A stretch of 64,000 bases of DNA from Glycomyces harbinensis (GCF_900101745.1 NZ_FNAD01000018.1:62001-126000); one strand, 5' to 3'. Counted from the first letter of the stretch, positions 7,341-16,350 are shown. The notes: a model not told the origin generated them from the sequence alone. Program-made: numbers and translations.

Positions 7341-8531
7341 ATGCAAGCCATGAGAAGCAGGCCGCGCAGGTTGGCGGCCGTCGCGGCCGTGTCCGGCGCG
7401 GTCGTCGCGGGAACGATCGCAGTGGTCGCGGCGAGCCCGGCACAGGCCGCAGCGTGCGAGTCGATCGACTACACCGTCGTCAGCTCGTGGGGCGGCGGCC
7501 ACCAGGCCACTGTCTCGCTCACCGCCGGAAGCGAGGACGTGAACGGCTGGACCGTCGCGTTCGACCTGCCGTCCGGCGCCGCGGTCCAGAGCGCCTGGAA
7601 CGTCGACTGGAGCCAGTCCGGCGCCACGTTCACCGGCGAGGACGTCGGCTGGAACGCCGCCGTCGCCTCCAGGCAGTCGCGAGAGCTGTTCGGCCTCATC
7701 GTCTCCGGCCCCGCCGCCTCGCCCGCGTCGTTCTCGCTCAACGGCGTCGAATGCGGCGTCATCATCGATCCGACCGAGGATCCGACGGACGACCCCACGG
7801 ACGACCCCACGGACGACCCCACGGACGACCCCACGGACGACCCGACCACCGACCCGGGCGAGTGCCCGGCCGGGGCCGTCTGCGACGGCTTCGAGGACCA
7901 GGCGGGCACCGTGCCCGGCGGCGAGTGGACCGTCGGCGCGTCCGACTGCACCGGCACCGGGACGGCCACAGTGGACCGCTCGGTCGCCAACTCGGGCGAC
8001 GCCTCGATCCGCATCGACGGCGGCGCGACCTACTGCAACCACATGTTCGTCGGGCGCGACCTGCCGGCCGACGCGGAGTGGTTCCGCGTCTACATGCGGC
8101 ACAGCACGCCGCAGCCGGCGCAGCACACCACGATGATCGCCATGCAGGACCGCAACGACGCGAACACCGACCTGCGCCTGGGCGGCCAGAACAGCGCGCT
8201 GCAGTGGAACCGCGAGTCCGACGACGCGACCCTCCCGGCCCAGAGCCCGGCGGGCGTCGCGCTGAGCGAGCCGCTGCCGGTCGGCGAGTGGACGTGCGTC
8301 GAGTTCCAGATCGCGGGCGGCTTCCTGAACACCTGGACCAACGGCTCCCTCGTGGAGGGCCTGGTCGTGGACGGGGTCGCGACCCACGACGTGGACGCGC
8401 AGTGGCTCTCGAAGGCGGGCTGGAACCCGGACCTGGCCGACCTTCGCCTCGGCTGGGAGAGCTACGGCAACGACGCCGACACCCTCTGGTACGACGACGT
8501 GGCCTTCGGCCCGGAGAGGATCGGCTGCTGA
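7341..8531 (+). CDS. Secreted CBM2 protein with Cip1-like C-terminal domain
   Basis: A 396-residue exported protein. Residues 1-36 form a long signal peptide ending AQA. A CBM2-type cellulose-binding module follows (about 38-135, with SSWGGGHQATVSLTAG, NGWTVAFDLPSG, SAWNVDW), then an acidic linker of repeated Pro-Thr-Asp-Asp units (about 143-168). The C-terminal domain (about 175-396) begins CDGFEDQ and includes GGQNSALQWNRESDDATLP, the pattern of proteins related to fungal Cip1 (a cellulose-induced beta-jelly-roll, probably lyase-like). Expected role: binding cellulose and acting on associated polysaccharide outside the cell. The activity of Cip1-like domains is not firmly settled. Confidence 0.85.
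   Translation: MQAMRSRPRRLAAVAAVSGAVVAGTIAVVAASPAQAAACESIDYTVVSSWGGGHQATVSLTAGSEDVNGWTVAFDLPSGAAVQSAWNVDWSQSGATFTGEDVGWNAAVASRQSRELFGLIVSGPAASPASFSLNGVECGVIIDPTEDPTDDPTDDPTDDPTDDPTDDPTTDPGECPAGAVCDGFEDQAGTVPGGEWTVGASDCTGTGTATVDRSVANSGDASIRIDGGATYCNHMFVGRDLPADAEWFRVYMRHSTPQPAQHTTMIAMQDRNDANTDLRLGGQNSALQWNRESDDATLPAQSPAGVALSEPLPVGEWTCVEFQIAGGFLNTWTNGSLVEGLVVDGVATHDVDAQWLSKAGWNPDLADLRLGWESYGNDADTLWYDDVAFGPERIGC
7788..7835 (+). repeat. 12-bp tandem repeat encoding the (PTDD)n linker
   Basis: Four perfect head-to-tail copies of gacgaccccacg, with degenerate copies on both sides (about 7770-7847). The repeat keeps frame and encodes the acidic Pro-Thr-Asp-Asp linker between CBM2 and the catalytic-like domain, so copy-number changes alter only linker length. 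Confidence 0.9.
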
Positions 8532-8540
8532 CGGTGTAGG

Positions 8541-8568
8541 GCCCGGCCCTCCTGATCGAGGGCCGGGC
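8541..8568 (+). terminator. Hairpin terminator of the CBM2 protein gene
   Basis: Perfect 11-bp stem gcccggccctc (8541-8551) / gagggccgggc (8558-8568) with a 6-nt loop, ten bases after the stop codon. Confidence 0.8.
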
Positions 8569-8926
8569 GTGACCGAGACGGTCGACACCCTCGCCCGTCC
8601 CGGTCCCATTCACGAGCCGAGGCGGGAGCACCAATGCCCGTTTCGACCCGATCGGCGAGTTCCCGAATCATGCCGGAGTATGCGTCGGCAACGGGCGGGC
8701 CGCAGGGCCTCCCGCCGAATCCGCTGCACCACAGCGGTTCCGATGGCGAGAGGCCCTGCTCACATGACCCGGGATCGCCGAGGCCTCAGCTTCATGGACG
8801 CGAAGACCGGAGCGCGGAGGCGCCCGTGTCCAGCGGGTTCCGCCCGATCCGGAAGTCTATCGGAACAAACAATTCCGTTCTGATATACTCGAACGGCACC
8901 GATCCCCACCGAGGAAGCGAGTCGCC
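8569..8926 (+). promoter_or_regulatory. Intergenic region with promoter of the VOC gene
   Basis: No convincing gene is seen in this 358-base stretch. Near its end is an inverted repeat cggaa-N7-ttccg (8861-8877) followed by a good -10 element, tatact (8884-8889), about 40 bases before ATG 8927. The palindrome overlaps the expected -35 position and could be an operator. Confidence 0.4.
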
Positions 8927-9418
8927 ATGAACGCCAAGCCCACCCCGATCCCCGACGGCTACGGCACCGTCACGCCGTGGATCGCAGGCAAGGACACCGC
9001 CCGCCTGATCGACTTCCTCAAGGAGGCGTTCGGCGGCGAAGAGCTCGGCCGCGTCGAAGGCGCCGAGCCCGGCTCGATCGGGCACGCCGAGGTCCGCATC
9101 GGCACCTCGATCGTGATGATGTTCGACTCGCCGTTCAAAGTGGACACGCCGGCGATGATGCGCCTGTGGGTCGAGGACATCGACGCGGCCCTCGCGCGGG
9201 CGGTCGACGCCGGCGCGTCCCTCGTCACCCCCGCCACCGACGTGCAGGCCTGGGGCGACCGCGTCGCCCGCGTGCGCGACCCGCTCGGCCACCTGTGGTG
9301 GCTCCAGGAGCACGTCGAGGAGCCGAGCCTGGAGGAGATGAGCCGGCGCATGGCCGAGCCGAAATACCAGAGGGCCATGGAGCAGACCCAGGTCATGGAC
9401 GCCCCCGGCCTGATCTGA
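8927..9418 (+). CDS. VOC (glyoxalase/bleomycin resistance, PhnB-like) family protein
   Basis: A 163-residue protein of the vicinal oxygen chelate superfamily. It starts IPDGYGTVTPWIAGKDTARLIDFLKEAFGGEE and ends with VRDPLGHLWWLQEHVEEPS, the usual PhnB/YP_0476-like pattern. Candidate metal ligands are His and Glu in the GHLWWLQEH section and near IGHAEV. Such proteins isomerise, cleave or bind small toxic molecules; the substrate here is unknown. ATG 8927 has gaggaa upstream. It ends directly against the convergent GH43-like gene, with no base between the two stop codons. Confidence 0.85.
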   Translation: MNAKPTPIPDGYGTVTPWIAGKDTARLIDFLKEAFGGEELGRVEGAEPGSIGHAEVRIGTSIVMMFDSPFKVDTPAMMRLWVEDIDAALARAVDAGASLVTPATDVQAWGDRVARVRDPLGHLWWLQEHVEEPSLEEMSRRMAEPKYQRAMEQTQVMDAPGLI

Positions 9419-10462
9419 TCAGTCGCCGTCGAGTTCGGTCCGCTGGCGCACGACGCGCAGATCGTCGCCGTCCCATGCCATCTCGTAGAACTTTCCGCGC
9501 GCCCCGGTGAACGGCCGGTGCAGCACGAGCATCAGGTCGCCCTCGAAGGTCGTGAAGAGCATCCCGTGCCCGGAGTCGCCGCGCACGAGCGGTTCGCGCT
9601 GCTCCCAGGGACCTTCGAGGCGGCCCGAGCGCGAGACCGCCCAGGTCTGCACGTAGTCGCCGTCGATCCCGCCCTCCGTGAGGCGGTTCTTCTCGTAGGT
9701 CGACCACAGGCAGACCAGCGCCCCGCCGGGCGCGCGGTGGAGCTGGGGCCCGTCGGTCACGTACGGCGCGATCTGGTTCGGGACCCCGGCCGGGATCTCG
9801 CGGGTGAGCCAGGGCGCGTCAGAACCCTTGAACAGCATGACCGCCTCGCCCGCGACCGCGTCCAGCCCGTCGGACAGCGGGAACGCCTCGACGGTCCCGT
9901 CGATGCGCTGCAGCCACTCGTTCGCGTAGACCATCCACGGCCGCCCGTCCTCGTCGGCGAACAGCGTCCCGTCGAGCGTCATCAGCCCGGCCGGGAGGAT
10001 CGGCGCCTCGGGCTTGAGCATCCGGAACGGGCCCGTGAGCGAGTCGGCGACCGCGACGATCGTGGAGCGCCGGTGGTTCGCGACCGGGAACGGGGTCCCG
10101 TACGCGCCCGGCGTCGGCACCGGCAGCGGCGCCTGTGCGTCGTGCAGCGTGGTGAACAGGTACCAGCGGCCGTTCCAGCGGTGGACCTCGGGCGCCCACG
10201 CGCCCTGGACCGCCCACGGCGAGTCCTCTTCCTCCACCAGGAAGACCGGCACCGGCTCGGCCCACTCGAGGAGGTTCGGCGACCGGTAGACCATCGTGCC
10301 GACCCCGCCCGAGGCGACCGGCCCGGTCGACTCGGCGGTGAACCCCTGGTTCGCGGTGTACAGGTGGTACAGCCCGGTCTCGGCGTCGGCGACCACGTAC
10401 GGGTCGTGCAGCGGCATCTCGGGGAGGCGCAGCGGGAACGCGGACGGCATCGGCTCGCTCAT
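9419..10462 (-). CDS. Glycoside hydrolase family 43-like protein
   Basis: A 347-residue five-bladed beta-propeller protein without a signal peptide. Landmarks: LHDPYVVADAETGLYHLY with candidate general base Asp20, APEVHRWNGRWYLFTT, LDGTLFADEDGRPWMVYANEW and the late SGHGMLFTTFEGDLMLVLHRP. These are the spaced motifs of GH43 arabinanases, arabinofuranosidases and xylosidases. Lack of an export signal suggests it acts on imported oligosaccharides. I use ATG 10462; the frame stays open further upstream only by accident, across the next gene. The ribosome site is weak. Confidence 0.85.
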   Translation of the reverse strand: MSEPMPSAFPLRLPEMPLHDPYVVADAETGLYHLYTANQGFTAESTGPVASGGVGTMVYRSPNLLEWAEPVPVFLVEEEDSPWAVQGAWAPEVHRWNGRWYLFTTLHDAQAPLPVPTPGAYGTPFPVANHRRSTIVAVADSLTGPFRMLKPEAPILPAGLMTLDGTLFADEDGRPWMVYANEWLQRIDGTVEAFPLSDGLDAVAGEAVMLFKGSDAPWLTREIPAGVPNQIAPYVTDGPQLHRAPGGALVCLWSTYEKNRLTEGGIDGDYVQTWAVSRSGRLEGPWEQREPLVRGDSGHGMLFTTFEGDLMLVLHRPFTGARGKFYEMAWDGDDLRVVRQRTELDGD

Positions 10463-10494
10463 GATGCAAACGCTATCAAAGCCCGGGAGCGGCC

Positions 10495-11265
10495 CTAGTC
10501 GGCCGCGAGCGCCCGCAGCAGCGCCTCGGTCGCCGCGTCGACCGGGTAGTACGACTCGATGGAGATCTCCTCCAGCGTGATGTCCTGCGGTGTACCGAAA
10601 GTGGTCACGGTCGAGAACAGCTTCAGTTCGCGCTCCCCGTGCCTGACGACCATCGGCGTGGTGATCTCGTCCTCGATCGAGGCGCCGCCGTCGCCGGCGT
10701 GGGGCGCGAGGTACTCCTCGTACAGCGCGGCGAGTTCGGGATCGCGCGTCCGCTCCAACTGCCGCGACAGCCTGGCGCGCAGCACCGCCCGCACCTGGGC
10801 GAGGTTGACGATCCTCGAGCCGAGACCGTCCGGGTGCAGTCCCAGCCGCAGCATGTTGACCGGCGGCCGCAGCAGCGCCGGGTCGACGCCCGGCAGGAAC
10901 CGCTCCAACGTGCGGTTCATCATGACGATGTTCCAGCGCCGGTCGATCACGACCGCCGGGTACGGCTCGTGCGCGCGCAGCACGGCCGCGACCGCCCCGT
11001 GCGCCGCCGCGAGGCCTTCCCCGTCGAGCGCCCGTTCGCGGTAGCGGGGCGCGTGCCCGGCGGCGAGCAGCAGCCGGTTGCGTTCGCGCAGCGGCACGTC
11101 GAGCCGTTCGGCCAAGCGCAGCACCATGGCCGCGCTCGGCCTCGACTTCCCGGTCTCGACCAGGCTGACGTGCCGCGCCGAGACGTCGGCGGCGATCGCC
11201 AGGTCGAGCTGGCTCATCCGCCGCCGCGTCCGCCATGCCCGCAGCTGCTCGCCCACCGTCGTCAC
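10495..11265 (-). CDS. XRE-family regulator with MmyB-like ligand-binding domain
   Basis: A 256-residue regulator. The N-terminal helix-turn-helix (about 5-60) reads LRAWRTRRRMSQLDLAIAADVSARHVSLVETGKSRPS. The rest (about 100-250) is a PAS-like MmyB domain, recognisable from YPAVVIDRRWNIVMMN and the late HPDGLGSRIVNL section. MmyB proteins bind fatty acids or related ligands and often control adjacent oxidoreductase or small-enzyme genes. The start is GTG 11265, overlapping the stop of the upstream SnoaL-like gene by four bases (GTGA), so the two are expressed together. Confidence 0.9.
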   Translation of the reverse strand: MTTVGEQLRAWRTRRRMSQLDLAIAADVSARHVSLVETGKSRPSAAMVLRLAERLDVPLRERNRLLLAAGHAPRYRERALDGEGLAAAHGAVAAVLRAHEPYPAVVIDRRWNIVMMNRTLERFLPGVDPALLRPPVNMLRLGLHPDGLGSRIVNLAQVRAVLRARLSRQLERTRDPELAALYEEYLAPHAGDGGASIEDEITTPMVVRHGERELKLFSTVTTFGTPQDITLEEISIESYYPVDAATEALLRALAAD

Positions 11266-11642
11266 GGCATGAGGCTATGGGGGACCGGCGCGGCGGCGTC
11301 CTCGGGGATCGGCTGGAAGACCTCCACGTGCTCGGCGATGCGGTCGCCCTCGAAGCGCCAGACGTCGGCCGCGGCGATCCAGTGCCCGGCCCACGGCAGC
11401 CAGCGCCGCGACAGCATCGTCACGTGGTCGCCGTCCTCCAGCAGCAGCCGGATCTCGATCTTCATGTCCGCCGCCGGAATCCGGCGCACCGCCTCGAGCC
11501 ATTCGTCCTTACCGGACGCGACGATGCCCGGTCCGCGGTCGGTGAAGTCGTCCTTGAGGTACGGCTCGAGGGCGTCGGTGCCGCCGCTCCCGAACAGTTC
11601 GGCGAGCGCGGTCCTGATGATCTGCTTCTTGTCGGTGGTCAT
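11262..11642 (-). CDS. SnoaL-like / NTF2-fold protein
   Basis: A 126-residue protein of the NTF2-like (SnoaL ester cyclase-like) superfamily: MTTDKKQIIRTALAELFGSGGTDALEPYLKDDFTDRGPG, then a beta-rich half with HVTMLSRRWLPWAGHWIAAADVWRFEGDRIAEHVEVFQPI. The final pattern (drfR..dGrIaEHwdv.q) is a family hallmark. I start at ATG 11642; an extra 14 residues would be possible from 11684. It is the first gene of a pair with the MmyB regulator. Catalysis or ligand binding is unknown. Confidence 0.85.
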   Translation of the reverse strand: MTTDKKQIIRTALAELFGSGGTDALEPYLKDDFTDRGPGIVASGKDEWLEAVRRIPAADMKIEIRLLLEDGDHVTMLSRRWLPWAGHWIAAADVWRFEGDRIAEHVEVFQPIPEDAAAPVPHSLMP

Positions 11643-11756
11643 GCGGACGAGTGTCGCCCCGAGACGCGCCGGTGTCGATGACATCGCATTTCATGAAGCC
11701 GGTGCGCGATGACATCGCCGCAGTTCAGGGCCTTGAGAATACTTCGGTGACGACGG

Positions 11757-12587
11757 CTACGGCCGCCAGAGGGCGGCCTCGATCGGGCTCAGGCGCTCGG
11801 CGAAGCGGCCGGTCGGCGAGGCCTTCCCCAACAGCGCGCGCAGGTCGGCGGCGAACTCGTCCAGTCGATCGCCGAACAGGTGCGGCGCCGCGTACGACAG
11901 CGAGAACACGGCGGACACGATCGCCTCGGCCGAACGCTCGACCACCGACCCGGTGTCCACGGTGATGCGCACCGGACCGCGGTAGCCCGCTTCCCGCATG
12001 ACGGCCTCTTCGCCGCCGGCGGTGCCGCCCGCCAGGAAGCCCTGCCCGGCGCGGCGCACCGGCCCCAGGTAGGCGGCGACGAGCGCGTCCACGTCCTCCC
12101 ACGGCGGCCTCGGGAGCGGCAGCGTCTCGTCCACGATCCAGCCGCGGTGCGTGCTGGCGCTGACGTGGACCCACACCCCGCCGGGCTCGAGCATGTCGCG
12201 GACCTTCTGCGCCACAAGCGAACGGTCCATCCAGTGGAAGGACTGCGCGAACACCGCCGTCCGGAACGAGCCGAGGCCGGCCGGCAGCTCCTCGGCGCGC
12301 AGGTGCCGCCACGTCACGTTCGAGACGCCGGCGGCCTCGGCGCGGCGCCTCGCCTCCGCGAGCATGTCGGCGTCGGCGTCCACGCCGACCGCTTCGGCGA
12401 ACCGGGGCGCCAGCGACAGCGTCAGCGAACCGGGCCCGCAGCCGACGTCCAGGAGCCTGCCGGTGCCGTCGAGCCCGAGTTCGGCGCCGATCGCCTCGGC
12501 GACCTCGGCCGGGTACGCCATGCGCCCGTCCGCGTAATGGGCCGCGCTGCCGGAGAAGAGCGTCGGGTCCCATTCCCAGTCGGTCAT
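11757..12587 (-). CDS. Class I SAM-dependent methyltransferase
   Basis: A 276-residue methyltransferase. Motif I is LLDVGCGPGSLTLSLA (about 46-61), followed by the acidic VGVDADADML and the motif after it, FAQSFHWMD. This is the Methyltransf_11/25 type acting on small molecules. It begins at ATG 12587, inside the stop codon of the upstream HAD gene (ATGA overlap at 12584-12587), so the two form an operon. Its substrate is not predictable. Confidence 0.9.
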   Translation of the reverse strand: MTDWEWDPTLFSGSAAHYADGRMAYPAEVAEAIGAELGLDGTGRLLDVGCGPGSLTLSLAPRFAEAVGVDADADMLAEARRRAEAAGVSNVTWRHLRAEELPAGLGSFRTAVFAQSFHWMDRSLVAQKVRDMLEPGGVWVHVSASTHRGWIVDETLPLPRPPWEDVDALVAAYLGPVRRAGQGFLAGGTAGGEEAVMREAGYRGPVRITVDTGSVVERSAEAIVSAVFSLSYAAPHLFGDRLDEFAADLRALLGKASPTGRFAERLSPIEAALWRP

Positions 12588-13270
12588 CGGAGCGCGATCT
12601 GGTCGACGACCTCGGCGAGGCTCTCGCCGCGGTAGTCGAAGCCGTCGTCCTCGGTCGGCGCGTCCCCTACGGGCCGTTGGACGAAGGCGGTGCGGAACCC
12701 GGCCGCCTGCGCGCCCCGCAGGTCCCACGCGTGTGCGGCGACCATGAGGATGCGCTCGGGCCCGACCCCGGCCAGGTCGAACGCGAGGCGGTAGACCTCG
12801 GGCGCGGGCTTGTAGCTGCGCGCCTCCTCGGCCGACAGCAGGTAGTGCCACCGCAGACCCGCGTAGGCGCTCAGGCGGATCAGGGTCTCGCGGCTCGCGT
12901 TGGACAGGCCGACCACGGGGAAGTGCTGCGACAGTCGCGCGAGCGAGTCGACGGTGTCCAGCCAGGGGGCGAGCCGCCGCTGCGAGGTCGCGAGCCGCTC
13001 GATCGCGTCCTCGCCGTCGAAGCCGCCCTCGGCGGCCACGATCTGCGCCGCCTCGTGGTTCAGGATGTCGCCGTTGACGAAGGGCCGGAGGCCGTCGACG
13101 ATCTTCTGCTGCTCCGTCTCGACGTGGTCGAACCACCGGTCCACGAGCCGGTCGGCGTCGCTGCCGTCCGGAGCCGCTTCGCCGATCGCCTCGCGGACGC
13201 CGCCGGGTTCGTCGACGAGGGTCCCGAGGATGTCGAACACTACGAGGTCGATGTCGGTGTGCGCCGTCAT
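12584..13270 (-). CDS. HAD-superfamily hydrolase, haloacid dehalogenase type II-like
   Basis: A 228-residue HAD protein. Motif I is FDILGTLVD, with nucleophile Asp13 and no second Asp at +2, the arrangement of L-2-haloacid dehalogenases rather than phosphatases. Motif II is VVGLSNAS, motif III SYKPAPEVY (Lys), and motif IV appears as MVAAHAWDLRGAQAAGFRTAFVQRP, which is also dehalogenase-like. It would cleave a C-halogen bond in a 2-haloacid through an aspartyl-ester intermediate; the real substrate may differ. It is translationally coupled to the methyltransferase downstream. Confidence 0.88.
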   Translation of the reverse strand: MTAHTDIDLVVFDILGTLVDEPGGVREAIGEAAPDGSDADRLVDRWFDHVETEQQKIVDGLRPFVNGDILNHEAAQIVAAEGGFDGEDAIERLATSQRRLAPWLDTVDSLARLSQHFPVVGLSNASRETLIRLSAYAGLRWHYLLSAEEARSYKPAPEVYRLAFDLAGVGPERILMVAAHAWDLRGAQAAGFRTAFVQRPVGDAPTEDDGFDYRGESLAEVVDQIALR

Positions 13271-13378
13271 GGTGCTCCGCCTTCCCAGCCGGTCGGTGAT
13301 CCGCTTGCGTGGGGGTGCCCGCGGGAGGCAGTCTACCGCCGCGCGTGGGGGAGTCGGCCGACATTCGGTCGACCGCAC

Positions 13379-13418
13379 CGGGACGCGGGGGACGCGCTGC
13401 CGCGTCCCCCGCGTCCCG
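13379..13418 (-). terminator. Long hairpin terminator downstream of the MMPL gene
   Basis: An 18-bp perfect stem (13379-13396 against 13401-13418; core ggggacgcg / cgcgtcccc) with a 4-nt ctgc loop. It lies between the leftward MMPL gene and the leftward HAD gene and should separate their transcripts. No U tract, as is usual in this genome. Confidence 0.8.
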
Positions 13419-13455
13419 ATCGGTGGGCGTTCCCGGTGAACGTCCTTGCGCCCGT

Positions 13456-15552
13456 TCAGCGACCCGACAGTGCGGGCTCGGTCGCCGACTCGTCGGCGGA
13501 CTCGACGTCGCGGCGCCGGAACAGCCTGCTCGGCCACCACATCCACCGGCCCACGTCCAACGTCAACGCGGTGACCAGGACCGAGCGGACGATCAGCGTG
13601 TCGAGCAGGACGCCGAACGCGACCGCGAACCCGAGCTGTGCGGCGAACACCAGCGGCAGCGACGCCATCGCCGCGAACGTCCCGGCGAGCACCAGCCCGG
13701 CCGAGGTGATCACGCCGCCGGTGGCGGACAGACCGGTCAGTGCGCCGCGCCTCGTGCCGTGCAGCACCGCGTCCTCCCGCACCCGCGTCACCAGGAAGAT
13801 GTTGTAGTCGACCCCAAGGGCCACAAGGAACACGAAGACCAGCAGCGGGAACGACGCCTCCGCCCCGGCGAACCCGAACACCTCGTTGAACACGAGGCTG
13901 CTCACGCCCAGGGCCGCGCCGAACGACAGCACGACCGTCGCCATGAGCAGCAGCGGCGCCACGACCGCCCGCAGCAGCAACGCGAGGATCAGGAACACCA
14001 TGACCAGCACGATCGGAATGATGACCTGCGAGTCCCGCGTCGCGGCGTCCCGCGTGTCGACCATGATCGCCGTGTTCCCGCCGATCAGGGCGCCGTCCCC
14101 GTGCACGGCCTCCCGCGCCGCCTCCACGGTCCCCATCGCGGCCTTGCTGCTCGGAGGGTCGTCCAGCTCCGCGAACATCAAGGCGTCGCCGTCGACGACG
14201 ACCGGCTCCGAGACCTCCGCGACACCGTCCACATCGGCTAGATCCGCCCGTACCTCCTGTGCCGCATCGGCCTCGGCGATCACGTACAGCGGGTCGCCGG
14301 CCCCGGCCGGGAAGTGCTCGGCCTGGATGTCCTGGCCCACCGCCATCTGCGGCTCGTCGGTGAACTGGTCCCGGTTCGCGAGCCCGTCCGCCTTCAACCC
14401 GATCAGTCCGAGCGCCATGGCGCCCAGCACGACCGACGTCCCGATCCATACCGCGCGGGGCCGGCGCGCGACCGCGTCGCCCACCCGGGCCCACACGCCG
14501 CCCTTCGCCGAACCGGCCGTCCCGTACGCCGGCTTCATCGGCCAGAAGATCCAGCGCCCGCACACGACCAGCAGCGAGGGCATGAGCGTGGTCATCGCCA
14601 GCAGCCCCACGATGATGCCGACCGCGCAGGCGGGGCCGAGCCCCTGCGTGGACTTGAGGGTCGCCAGCATCAGCAGCATGAGGCTGACCGCGACAGTGGC
14701 GGCGCTGGCGATGATCGCGGGGGAGGAGCGGTGCAGCGCTTCGGCCATCGCCTCGTGCCGGTCCTCGTGGCGCCGCAGCTCCTCGCGGTACCGCGAGATC
14801 AGCAGCAGCGCGTAGTCGGTCGCGGCGCCGAACACGAGCACGGTCAGGATGAAGCTGGTCTGGGTGTTGACCACGAGCCCGAAGTCCTTGGCCAGCAGGT
14901 AGATCAGGGCCTGGGACCCGATCAGCGCCCCGCCGGCGGTGACGAGCGGCAGCAGCGGCAGGAGCGGGCTGCGGTAGGTGAGCAGCAGGATCAGGACCAC
15001 CACGGCCGCGGTGATCACCGTCAGGTCGCCGCCGGTGCGGAACGCCTTGATCGAGTCGGAGGCGTACCCGCTCGGCCCGGTCACGTAGAACGCCATGCCG
15101 TCCGCGTCACGCTCGCCGACCTCGGTCATCGCGTCGACCACTTCGCCGAACCCGGCCCAGCCCTCCCCGGTGTTGTGCACCTGGACGATGGTCTGGATCG
15201 CCTCGCCGTCCTCGGACACCACCGGTCCCTGCGGCGTCCCCTCGACGTCGTCGATCGCCGCGAACGCGGCCGCGTCGGCCCGCGCCTCGGCGACGTCGGC
15301 GTCGGTCACGCCGCCGGGCCGGTGGTAGATCACGATCGCGGGCAGCGCGTCGGAGGACTGGAACCCGCCGACCCGCTCGACCACCTCGGTCGATTCCGAG
15401 TCGCCGGGCAGCCAGGCCGAATTGTCGTTGTCCTCGACGTCGCCGAGCCTGCCCGCCAGCATGAACGCCGGCACGAGCAGCGCGAGCCAGACGGCGACGA
15501 TCACCCATTTCGCCACCCTGCCGCTGGGCAGGGCCACAATCCTTCGGAACAC
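13456..15552 (-). CDS. MMPL/RND family transporter
   Basis: A 698-residue inner-membrane RND-type transporter in the normal size range for actinobacterial MMPL proteins. TM1 is WVIVAVWLALLVPAFML near the N-terminus, a large outer loop follows (about 40-165), then TM clusters around 165-345 (including FGAATDYALLLISRYREELR, the proton-relay type segment) and a second half with the matching FLVALGVDYNIFLVTRVRED repeat. These proteins export lipids, siderophores or drugs using the proton gradient. GTG 15552 has gaggac upstream. It is divergent from the DUF402 gene. The cargo is unknown. Confidence 0.93.
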   Translation of the reverse strand: MFRRIVALPSGRVAKWVIVAVWLALLVPAFMLAGRLGDVEDNDNSAWLPGDSESTEVVERVGGFQSSDALPAIVIYHRPGGVTDADVAEARADAAAFAAIDDVEGTPQGPVVSEDGEAIQTIVQVHNTGEGWAGFGEVVDAMTEVGERDADGMAFYVTGPSGYASDSIKAFRTGGDLTVITAAVVVLILLLTYRSPLLPLLPLVTAGGALIGSQALIYLLAKDFGLVVNTQTSFILTVLVFGAATDYALLLISRYREELRRHEDRHEAMAEALHRSSPAIIASAATVAVSLMLLMLATLKSTQGLGPACAVGIIVGLLAMTTLMPSLLVVCGRWIFWPMKPAYGTAGSAKGGVWARVGDAVARRPRAVWIGTSVVLGAMALGLIGLKADGLANRDQFTDEPQMAVGQDIQAEHFPAGAGDPLYVIAEADAAQEVRADLADVDGVAEVSEPVVVDGDALMFAELDDPPSSKAAMGTVEAAREAVHGDGALIGGNTAIMVDTRDAATRDSQVIIPIVLVMVFLILALLLRAVVAPLLLMATVVLSFGAALGVSSLVFNEVFGFAGAEASFPLLVFVFLVALGVDYNIFLVTRVREDAVLHGTRRGALTGLSATGGVITSAGLVLAGTFAAMASLPLVFAAQLGFAVAFGVLLDTLIVRSVLVTALTLDVGRWMWWPSRLFRRRDVESADESATEPALSGR

Positions 15553-15744
15553 GGGAAGTCCTCAACATTCGGTGGTGGTGTGCGGTCTCTCGCGAACCCG
15601 ACGAGACAGCCCCGCGAAATGTCAGGTCCCGCCGCCGATCTCACAGTCCGCGATCCGCGACCCGAAGTCGCGACCTGGACGCCGCGATCGGCGGGCTCCT
15701 AAACTGGCGGAACCGAACCCGCTCGAAGCGAAGGACGGAGCGCC

Positions 15745-16350
15745 ATGACGGCACCAGGCGAATGCGAACGCGTCGAAGTGATGCGCGGCGGCCACAAGCC
15801 GGGGGAGCCCGACCTGTTCGGCCCGCTCCCGGGCGTGCGCGTCGGCGACGCGGTCATGTACGAGTTCGAACTGCCCGAATGGATCGAGCCCTGGCCCGGC
15901 CTCTCCCGCCTCGAGCGCACCTTCGTGCTCCTCGACCTCGGGATCAGCATGGCCAACCCGTGCTGGCAGCGCGCGGAGTTCCCCGAGGGCAACGTCGCCG
16001 AGAACCCGGTGACCGAGCGCCACTCCTGGTACGTCGACCTCATCACCGTCGAGCGCGAAGGCGACCGGTACGTCTTCCGCGACCTCTTCGTGGACGTCAG
16101 AGTCCCCACGGACGACGAGCGCCACTACCGGCTCCTGGACCTCGACGACCTCGCCGACGCCGTCGAGAACGAGGCGATCACGGTCGAGCAGGCCGTGAGC
16201 GGCCTGCGCCGCTGGCAGCGGTTCCTCGACCGGCACCTGCACGACGGCGGCTACCCGAGCGCCAAGTGGGGCGACTTCCCGCCCGCGGTCTTCGACCCGC
16301 TGCGCGCCCTCGACGCCCCGCTCGCCCCGCCGGTGCTCTGGGAGGGCTGA
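15745..16350 (+). CDS. DUF402 (FomD-like) domain protein
   Basis: A 201-residue soluble protein. The section HSWYVDLITVEREGDRYVFRDLFVDVRVPTDD...YRLLDLDDLADAVENEAIT is the clear signature of DUF402, a barrel fold found in FomD and related nucleotide- or phosphonate-cleaving proteins. Members use two divalent metals bound by Asp residues like those in RDLFVDV and LLDLDDL. ATG 15745 follows aaggacggag. The biological substrate in actinomycetes is not established. Confidence 0.85.
   Translation: MTAPGECERVEVMRGGHKPGEPDLFGPLPGVRVGDAVMYEFELPEWIEPWPGLSRLERTFVLLDLGISMANPCWQRAEFPEGNVAENPVTERHSWYVDLITVEREGDRYVFRDLFVDVRVPTDDERHYRLLDLDDLADAVENEAITVEQAVSGLRRWQRFLDRHLHDGGYPSAKWGDFPPAVFDPLRALDAPLAPPVLWEG

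Noticed and set aside
7788..7835. Tandem repeats considered as CRISPR or regulatory iterons
   Set aside because: Repeats are contiguous with no spacers, in frame and inside a protein linker.
8634..8930. A 98-codon frame overlapping the start of the VOC gene
   Set aside because: No ribosome site, low-complexity composition, and it runs through the promoter-like elements of the VOC gene.
9419..11236. Apparent fusion of a regulator-like sequence and GH43 in one leftward frame
   Set aside because: The N-terminal part is the out-of-frame shadow of the MmyB-type gene; the GH43-like protein starts at 10462.
13379..13418. Long perfect hairpin considered as a small RNA or operator
   Set aside because: Its place directly after the MMPL stop and stem-loop geometry fit a terminator; no promoter is seen around it.
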